A stretch of 64,000 nucleotides of DNA from Duganella sp. BJB480 (GTDB lineage: Bacteria; Pseudomonadota; Gammaproteobacteria; Burkholderiales; Burkholderiaceae_D), in assembly GCA_003416985.1 (NCBI GenBank), contig QVIN01000006.1:372001-436000 (forward strand), read 5' to 3'. Positions within the stretch are counted from its first letter, which is position 1, and each line of letters begins with the position of its first letter. Position numbers and translations under genes: made by a program. A model generated the notes under the pieces. That model saw only the letters and a list, made by a program, of their open reading frames with translations, had not been told where the DNA came from and made no database searches. Shown here piece by piece: positions 56,087 to 64,000 of this stretch.

Positions 56087-58528
56087 ATGTTCGATTTCAT
56101 CTTCAAGCGAACTACCGACCAGGCGGCCGATCAACAGGCCGCCGAGGCGACTCCCGAGCAGGGCGCCGCCGCTGCCGCATCGGCCAGCCGCCGCGAGGAG
56201 CAGGCGCAGCGCGCCGCCGCGCTGGCGGGCGACGAGGCCGCCGCCGTCGAGCTGATACTCCAGAGCGAATTCGCTGGCGTGCGCCTGGCCGCCGCCGAGC
56301 ACGTGCAGTCGCAGCCGCAGCTCGAACGGGTGCTGCAGGCCATGCGCAACACCGACCGCCGCGTCGCCAAGCTGATGCAGGGACGGCTGGATGCGATCCG
56401 CTACCAGCAGGCCGAGCAGCAAAAAGCGCAGGCCTGCCTGGAACTGGCCCAACGCCTGCTGCAGGATGAGAAACTGACGCCCAACCAGGTGGCCGACCTG
56501 GACCGCCAATGGCAGATCACCGCCGCCGTGCCGGCGCTGGCCGAACCCTACGCCGCCGCGCGCGCCGCGCTGGCGGCCCGGCTGGAGGCGCAGGTCAACC
56601 TGCAGCGCACCATCATCGACGCCATGGCCGCGCTGCGCCAGCTGCCGTCCGCCGGCCTGCCGCCGGAGGAAGCGCAGCAGGCGCTGGAGCGCCACGCCGC
56701 CGCCCAGGCCGAATACCAGCAGGCCCCCGAACACAACGCCTTGCCCAAGCATCTGCTGAGCGACTACGCGCAGGCGCTGGAGCAGAGCCGCGCCGCCTTG
56801 TCGGCAGCGAGCCAGCGCGCCGCTGCCGCCGTCGAGCCCGAAGCCGCGCCCGCCGCCGAAGCGGCCGCCGAAGCGCCCGCCGCGCCGGCGCCCGCCGCGC
56901 GCGAGCCGAAGAAACCGGCCGCGCCCAAGGAAACCGACAAGAAATTCCTCGAAACGCTGGACGCGATGGAAGCCGCGCTGGAGCAAGGCTTGCTGCACGC
57001 CGCCGCCGATCACGACAAGTGGCTCAAGGAGCACAAGACCCGCCTGACGCCGGCCCAGACCGACCGCCTGAACCACGTGCGCGCCGAGTTGAAGCGGCTG
57101 GGCGACTGGGCGCGCTGGGGCGGCAACGTCTCGCGCGAGGAGCTGGTCAAGGCGGTGGAGGAGCTGCCCGCGCTGGGCCTGGCGATGAGCGAACTGGCCA
57201 AGAAGGTCGGCAGCATGCGCGAACGCTGGAAGTCGCTGGACGCGGTCTCCGGCCACGCGCCCAAGAGCCTGTGGGAGCGCTTCGACAGCGCCTGCACCGC
57301 CGCCTACGCGCCGGCCGCCGCGCACTTCAAGCAGCTGGCCGACGAGCGCCACGCCAACGCCGCCAAGGCCCAGGCGCTGATCGACGAGACCCGCAACATG
57401 GCCGCCGCCGCCGTGGCCGAGGGCGCGGACCTGAAGAACGTGGCCGCCGCCGGCCAGCGCCTGCGCCAGATGTGGGGCCGCCTGGGCACCATCGACCGCA
57501 AGGAAAAACGCAAGCTCGATCAAGCCTTCGACAAGGCGCTGGCGCAGATGCTGGCGCCGTTGGCCGAGCAGCGCAAGATCGAAACCGCCAAGCGCGAACT
57601 GCTGATCGCCGAGGCGGAGCAGATGCAGCCGGGCGACCGTCACACGCTGGACCACCTGCGCCGCCTGCAGGAACGCTGGCAGGAGCAGGCCAAGGCGCTG
57701 CCGCTGGAGCGCAAGGCCGAGCAGGCGCTGTGGCAGCGATTCCGCGCCGCCTGCGATGCGATCTTCGCCAAGCGCAAGGAGAGCGCGCACGCCGCCGACC
57801 ACGAACGCAAGGCGCACCTGCATGCGCGCGAGGCGCTGTGCAAGGAGCTGGAAACGGCCACCTTCAGCGGCGAGGACAAGGCGCAGCTGGCGGCCATCGC
57901 CAAGACGCTGCGCGACGCGGCGGCGGCCTGGCATGCCGCAGGTGCCGTGCCGCGCGCATCGGAAGCGCGCATCCAGCAGCGTTATCAGGCCGCGGTGGCG
58001 GCGGTGCAGGGCCAGGCCGACGCGATCAAGCGCCGCGCCGGCGCGGCCCAGGCCAATGCGCTGCGCGACAAGCTGCGCCTGTGCCAGGCGCTGGAGAGCG
58101 CGATCGGCACGCCGGACGACGGCCCGGCCATCGACGGCGCCGACTGGCAGAGCCGCTGGTCGGCCTTGCCGCCGCTGGCCGCCGACTACGAGCGCGCCTT
58201 GCACGGCCGCTTCAACGCGGCGCTGGGCGCATTGGATGGCAAGCGCGGCGCCTACGCCGAGCAACTGGAGCGCAACCGCGCCAAGCTGCTCGATGAGGTG
58301 CTGCGGCTGGAGATCGTGGCCGGCGTCGACAGCGGCGCCGAGTTTGCGCGCGAGCGCCTGAAGATGCAGGTCGAGGTGCTGCAATCGTCGCTCAAGTCCG
58401 GCCAGAAGCCGCAGAGCGCCGGCAGCGCCTACCTGCAGCTGTGCGCGATGCCGGCCCTGGCCGACGACCGCACTGCCAGCCGCATCGAGCAGCTGTTCCG
58501 CCGCATCGGCGCCGCGGAGCGCGCATGA
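56087..58528 (+). CDS. DUF349-repeat protein
   Basis: 813 residues. A short N-terminus (MFDFIFKR) is followed by a helical region and an Ala/Glu/Pro linker (~245-270), then DUF349 repeats: e.g. LWERFDSACTAAYAPAAAHF, LRQMWGRLGTIDRKEKRKLD, LWQRFRAACDAIFAKRKESA, ARIQQRYQAAVAAVQGQAD. The Trp-Arg-x-x-Gly pattern of the repeat is clear. DUF349 proteins are cytoplasmic and widespread in betaproteobacteria; function unknown. Overlaps the moaE start by 4 bases (ATGA). Confidence 0.85.
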   Translation: MFDFIFKRTTDQAADQQAAEATPEQGAAAAASASRREEQAQRAAALAGDEAAAVELILQSEFAGVRLAAAEHVQSQPQLERVLQAMRNTDRRVAKLMQGRLDAIRYQQAEQQKAQACLELAQRLLQDEKLTPNQVADLDRQWQITAAVPALAEPYAAARAALAARLEAQVNLQRTIIDAMAALRQLPSAGLPPEEAQQALERHAAAQAEYQQAPEHNALPKHLLSDYAQALEQSRAALSAASQRAAAAVEPEAAPAAEAAAEAPAAPAPAAREPKKPAAPKETDKKFLETLDAMEAALEQGLLHAAADHDKWLKEHKTRLTPAQTDRLNHVRAELKRLGDWARWGGNVSREELVKAVEELPALGLAMSELAKKVGSMRERWKSLDAVSGHAPKSLWERFDSACTAAYAPAAAHFKQLADERHANAAKAQALIDETRNMAAAAVAEGADLKNVAAAGQRLRQMWGRLGTIDRKEKRKLDQAFDKALAQMLAPLAEQRKIETAKRELLIAEAEQMQPGDRHTLDHLRRLQERWQEQAKALPLERKAEQALWQRFRAACDAIFAKRKESAHAADHERKAHLHAREALCKELETATFSGEDKAQLAAIAKTLRDAAAAWHAAGAVPRASEARIQQRYQAAVAAVQGQADAIKRRAGAAQANALRDKLRLCQALESAIGTPDDGPAIDGADWQSRWSALPPLAADYERALHGRFNAALGALDGKRGAYAEQLERNRAKLLDEVLRLEIVAGVDSGAEFARERLKMQVEVLQSSLKSGQKPQSAGSAYLQLCAMPALADDRTASRIEQLFRRIGAAERA

Positions 58529-58992
58529 GCGCCGACAGCGTCCGCATCCAGACTGGCGACTTCGATTTGAGCGCCGAGTTGGCGCAGCTGCGGGCCGCTA
58601 ACCCCAAGGTCGGCGCCGTGGTGTCGTTTGTCGGCACCGTTCGCGACCTGAACGAGGGCGCCAGCGTGGCCGGGATGGAGTTGGAACACTACGCCGGCAT
58701 GACCGAGCAGTCCATCCAGACCATCATCGAACAGGCCAAACAGCGCTGGCCGGTGTACGGCGCGCTGGTGATCCACCGCGTCGGGCCGCTCAAGCCGCTG
58801 GACCAGATCGTGCTGGTGGCGGTGACCTCCGCCCATCGCGGCGAGGCCTTCGCCGCCTGCGAATACATCATCGACTACCTGAAGACCGAGGCGCCGTTCT
58901 GGAAAAAGGAACAGACCCCGGACGGCGCCCGCTGGGTCGACGCCCGCGTCAGCGACGATGTTGCACTGAGGAAATGGAGCACTGCGGCGTAA
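58525..58992 (+). CDS. moaE: Molybdopterin synthase catalytic subunit MoaE
   Basis: 155 residues. Large subunit of molybdopterin synthase, which moves sulfur from MoaD thiocarboxylate to cyclic pyranopterin monophosphate. Family motifs: GAVVSFVGTVRDLNEGASVA, LEHYAGMTEQSIQTI, RVGPLKPLDQIVLVAVTSAH, RGEAFAACEYIIDYLKTEAP and the catalytic lysines in FWKKEQTPDGARWVDA. No moaD or moeA is next to it; the ATGA overlap couples it to the DUF349 gene. Confidence 0.95.
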   Translation: MSADSVRIQTGDFDLSAELAQLRAANPKVGAVVSFVGTVRDLNEGASVAGMELEHYAGMTEQSIQTIIEQAKQRWPVYGALVIHRVGPLKPLDQIVLVAVTSAHRGEAFAACEYIIDYLKTEAPFWKKEQTPDGARWVDARVSDDVALRKWSTAA

Positions 58993-59032
58993 TTGATTTG
59001 GGTCATGGATTTGTTAAATAAAAAGGCGTCTC

Positions 59033-59060
59033 CTTGAAACTGGATCGCATATCCCTATGT
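59033..59060 (+). promoter_or_regulatory. Sigma-32 heat-shock promoter of clpB
   Basis: CTTGAAA is followed after 13 bases by CCCTATGT, very near the RpoH consensus (CTTGAAA, 13-15 bases, CCCATnT). It lies 33 bases before the clpB ATG and fits the known heat-shock control of this gene. Confidence 0.85.
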
Positions 59061-59092
59061 ATGCGATAAGTTAAATTTATTGGAGCAATTCC

Positions 59093-61671
<2,579 letters not shown>

Positions 61672-61675
<4 letters not shown>

Positions 61676-62595
61676 GCACCGTGATGGACGATGCGGTTGC
61701 GCCCGCCATGCTTGGCGCGGTACAGCGCATCGTCCGCCCGTTTCAGCACATCCTCGCTTGAGGTGTCGCCGGGCAGCATCTGGTCCAGGCCGCCGCTGAT
61801 GGTGGCGCCCTGGCCCAGCGTGCCCAGTTCCCGCAGCTGCTCGGCGATGCGCTGGCGCAGCCGCTCGGCGATCGGCATCGCCTGTTCCCAGGTGGTGTGC
61901 GGCATCAGGATCACGAACTCGTCGCCGCCCAGCCGCGCCGGAAAGTCGGTGGTGCGCAACTCGCGCCGGCAGACGTCGGCCGTGACCTGGATGGCCTTGT
62001 CGCCGCTCAGGTGGCCGTAGCGGTCGTTGATGTCCTTGAAATTGTCGATGTCGAAGATCAGCACCGAGGCCGGCGTCCGGTAGCGGGCGTGCAGGCCGTG
62101 GCTGTCGTTGAGCGCCTGCATCAGCTTGCGACGGTTGGCCAGGCCGGTCAGCGCGTCGGTCTCGCTCTGCATGCGCAGCAAGGCCTCCAGCTTTTTGCTG
62201 GTGGTGATATTGCTCGCCACCCACAGCACGGCGTCCTCGCCATCCACCTGGTAGTCCAGCGCCTGCGCGCGGCCTTCGAACCAGATCGTGTCGTCGGGCC
62301 CGTCGCCTTCCAGGCCTTTCACATCCTTGCGGTCCAGCCGGTACTCGACCACGTGCAGGCCGCGCTTGGCCAGCGCGACGGAGATCTGCGCCAGGAACCA
62401 GGCGGTCTTCTCGGCGTTGAGGACGTCGCCGATGCGCTTGCCGACCAATGAGCTGCCGTCGTGGTAGTAGCGCGCGTCCGTGCCGCCGAACAGGGCGGCG
62501 TATTTGCCGCTGCGCGTGAAGATAAATGCCGGGTCCGGCAGCGCGGCAAGTAGCGATGCGATCTGTTCGGTCGTGAAGAGAGACAGGTCTGTCAT
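61672..62595 (-). CDS. PAS-GGDEF diguanylate cyclase
   Basis: 307 residues from the ATG at 62595 (a GTG 11 codons upstream is an alternative). No membrane helix. Residues ~1-140 form one PAS-like sensor (LLAALPDPAFIFTRSGKYAA; DGEDAVLWVASNITTSKKLE). The GGDEF domain has DALTGLANRRKLMQAL, IFDIDNFKDINDRYGHLSGD and the active site ARLGGDEFVILMP, with RTTD five residues before it as an intact I-site. It should synthesise cyclic di-GMP in the cytoplasm. Second cyclase of the window; sequence differs clearly from the first. Confidence 0.92.
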
Positions 62596-62693
62596 CCGAT
62601 AGCGTTGTTCCAGTTGTTGAGTTTCCACTAATGTACCGTACTTTCGTCCAAGACAACGTTAACGGTGCGCCAATGGAAAACTTGACCGATTAT

Positions 62694-63482
62694 CTATTTT
62701 TCAGCGAAAAAAGATGTCGGCGTGCTGCCGAAGGTCTTCTTGAACATGGCCGAGAAGGCCGACTGGCTGGCATAGCCGAGCTGCGCCGCCACCTGCGACA
62801 GCGGCACGCCGCGCGCGATCAGCGGCGCCGCATGGGCCAGCCGCACGTGCTGGCGCCACTGGCTGAAGCTCATGCCCAGCTCGCGCTCGAACAGGCGCGT
62901 CAGCGTGCGCTCGGAGGCGCCCACGCGGCCGGCCCAGGCTTCCAGCGTCAGCTCGGCGCCGGGATCGGCGATCAGCGCGTCGCACAGTGTTTTCAGGCGC
63001 TTGTCGTGCGGCAGCGGCACGCGCAGCGGACGGGCGGCGCAGCGCGGCAGCTCGTCCAGGATCATCTCGGACAGCAGATGCTCACGGTTGGACTGCTCGT
63101 CCTGGTCGTGCTGCTCCAGCGTGGCCAGCAGCTCGCGCAGCAGGCTGGACACCTCCACCACCTTGCAGGCTTCGGGAAAGGGCGAGCGGCTGGCGTGCAC
63201 GCACAGCGGACGCAGCCGGATCGGCTCCAGCACCGTGACCGCGTGCTCGACCTCCGGCGCGATCCAGATGGCGCGCTGTGGCGGCACGATCCAGCTGCTG
63301 TGGTTGGCCGTCACGCGCATCACGCCCTGCATTGCATAGGTGAACTGGCCCCACGGGTGGTGGTGGGGCAGCAGCACGGCGTCGGTTGGCAGGTCGCGGC
63401 CGGACATGGTCAGCGGCCGGTCGGCGGTGGGGAAGTTGCAATTCCAGTTGAATTGCGTGTGCGTGAGGACGCGGATAGCCAT
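62694..63482 (-). CDS. AraC-family regulator with cupin N-terminus (second copy)
   Basis: 262 residues. Cupin part (AVLLPHHHPWGQFTYAMQGV; WIVPPQRAIWIAPEVEHAVT) and double helix-turn-helix (LTLEAWAGRVGASERTLTRL; VPLSQVAAQLGYASQSAFSA; MFKKTFGSTPTSFFAEK). It is a paralogue of the AraC protein encoded near 31.3-32.1 kb: both share the layout, the PPGV/APEVEH cupin turn and the YAS(P/Q)SAFSAMF helix. Divergent from an MFS gene, again like the first pair. Confidence 0.93.
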   Translation of the reverse strand: MAIRVLTHTQFNWNCNFPTADRPLTMSGRDLPTDAVLLPHHHPWGQFTYAMQGVMRVTANHSSWIVPPQRAIWIAPEVEHAVTVLEPIRLRPLCVHASRSPFPEACKVVEVSSLLRELLATLEQHDQDEQSNREHLLSEMILDELPRCAARPLRVPLPHDKRLKTLCDALIADPGAELTLEAWAGRVGASERTLTRLFERELGMSFSQWRQHVRLAHAAPLIARGVPLSQVAAQLGYASQSAFSAMFKKTFGSTPTSFFAEK

Positions 63483-63576
63483 GGCGGATATGCGACAAAT
63501 GTTGACGCACTATCTTAAATCAGACTGGCGGCAAGTGCTTACACTATGCTTTCTTTTTTTGAAACAGGGAGGCAGT

Positions 63577-64000
63577 ATGAACGATACATCCTTGCTGCGG
63601 CAGGACGCCAGGATCATCGGCCTGGTCGGGCTGGCGCACGGCACTTCGCACTTTTATCACGTGATCCTGGCGGCGCTGATTCCGTGGCTGAAGCCGGAAT
63701 TCCAGCTCAGCTACGCCGAGCTGGGCCTGCTGATGACGGTGTTCTTCACCGTGTCCGGCGTGGGGCAGGCGATGGCCGGCTTCGTTGTCGACCGCTACAG
63801 CGCGCGCACGGTGCTGTTCGGCGGCATCGCGCTGCTGGGCTTGTCTGCGGTGATGCTGTCCAGCGCGCACAGCTACGCGCAGCTGATGCTGGGCGCCTTC
63901 CTGGCGGGCTGCGGCAACAGCGTGTTCCATCCGGCCGACTACACGCTGCTCAACCAGCGGGTGTCCAAGGCGCGGCTGGCGCACGGTTTTTCGGTGCACG
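63577..64000 (+). CDS. MFS transporter, 3' end outside window
   Basis: The first 141 residues of an MFS protein. The start is fixed by GGGAGG 5-10 bases before the ATG. Helices seen include IIGLVGLAHGTSHFYHVILA, ELGLLMTVFFTVSGVGQAMA and MLGAFLAGCGNSVFHPADYT. The (N/S)S(V/T)FHP motif after the fourth helix is shared with the Fsr-type transporter at 32-33 kb, so both belong to the same broad group. Substrate unknown. The gene runs past the window end. Confidence 0.88.
   Translation, partial: MNDTSLLRQDARIIGLVGLAHGTSHFYHVILAALIPWLKPEFQLSYAELGLLMTVFFTVSGVGQAMAGFVVDRYSARTVLFGGIALLGLSAVMLSSAHSYAQLMLGAFLAGCGNSVFHPADYTLLNQRVSKARLAHGFSVH

Overview
The window is GC-rich, almost fully coding DNA from a Gram-negative betaproteobacterium. 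Oxalobacteraceae (Massilia/Duganella/Telluria type) is the most likely family. The clues are a Burkholderiales-type trimeric porin, the EarP plus Arg32 EF-P pair, metG divergent from apbC/mrp, a tandem tRNA-Ala(GGC)/tRNA-Glu(UUC) array behind gltX, and short dispersed inverted repeats. The genus is inferred from gene content, not proven. No phage, integrase, insertion sequence, CRISPR or rRNA operon was seen. No stretch longer than 300 bases lacks a gene or RNA; the longest empty gap (about 220 bases, 5231-5451) holds an imperfect palindrome.

Layout. 1-5.2 kb: end of a fused hydantoinase/5-oxoprolinase, a porin, an NTF2-like protein and a Cache-domain protein. 5.4-13.5 kb: GNAT, metG, apbC, a DUF4399 protein, a DUF3667-like membrane protein, a TetR regulator, a VOC protein and gltX. 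13.6-14.7 kb: eight tRNA genes (three Ala, five Glu). 14.7-18.3 kb: an unusual minus-strand locus with a five-unit glycine-zipper-like repeat protein, a small protein that looks like a free-standing copy of a protease prodomain, and a cytoplasmic-looking subtilase. 18.4-22.2 kb: earP, efp and an amidase, followed by a perfect 40-bp inverted repeat.

22.2-31.3 kb is a redox/transport block. A nitrate/sulfonate-type ABC importer is interleaved with a SCO1 copper chaperone and a cupredoxin-like protein. It follows msrB-dipZ-msrA (methionine sulfoxide repair with its own CcdA/thioredoxin electron supply) on the same strand. A two-component system is divergent from msrB. 31.3-42.5 kb: an AraC/MFS (fosmidomycin-resistance type) pair, dbpA, an AcpA-type phosphatase, tRNA-fMet, a methyltransferase, an SprA-like metalloprotease-fold protein, a serine hydrolase and several small proteins. 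42.5-52.7 kb: sbcDC, a membrane diguanylate cyclase, a YcaQ glycosylase and a DUF2804 protein. 52.7-64 kb: a PatZ-like acyl-CoA synthetase/acetyltransferase that has lost part of its ATP-grasp domain, a hemerythrin-like helical protein, a DUF349 protein, moaE, clpB behind a clear sigma-32 promoter, a second diguanylate cyclase, and a second AraC/MFS pair whose transporter runs off the end.

Best candidates for something undescribed: (1) the repeat protein / stand-alone prodomain / subtilase locus, whose three proteins share sequence elements; (2) the ABC-SCO-cupredoxin operon next to the Msr repair genes. All functional statements come from reading sequence and from family knowledge. No database search was run.
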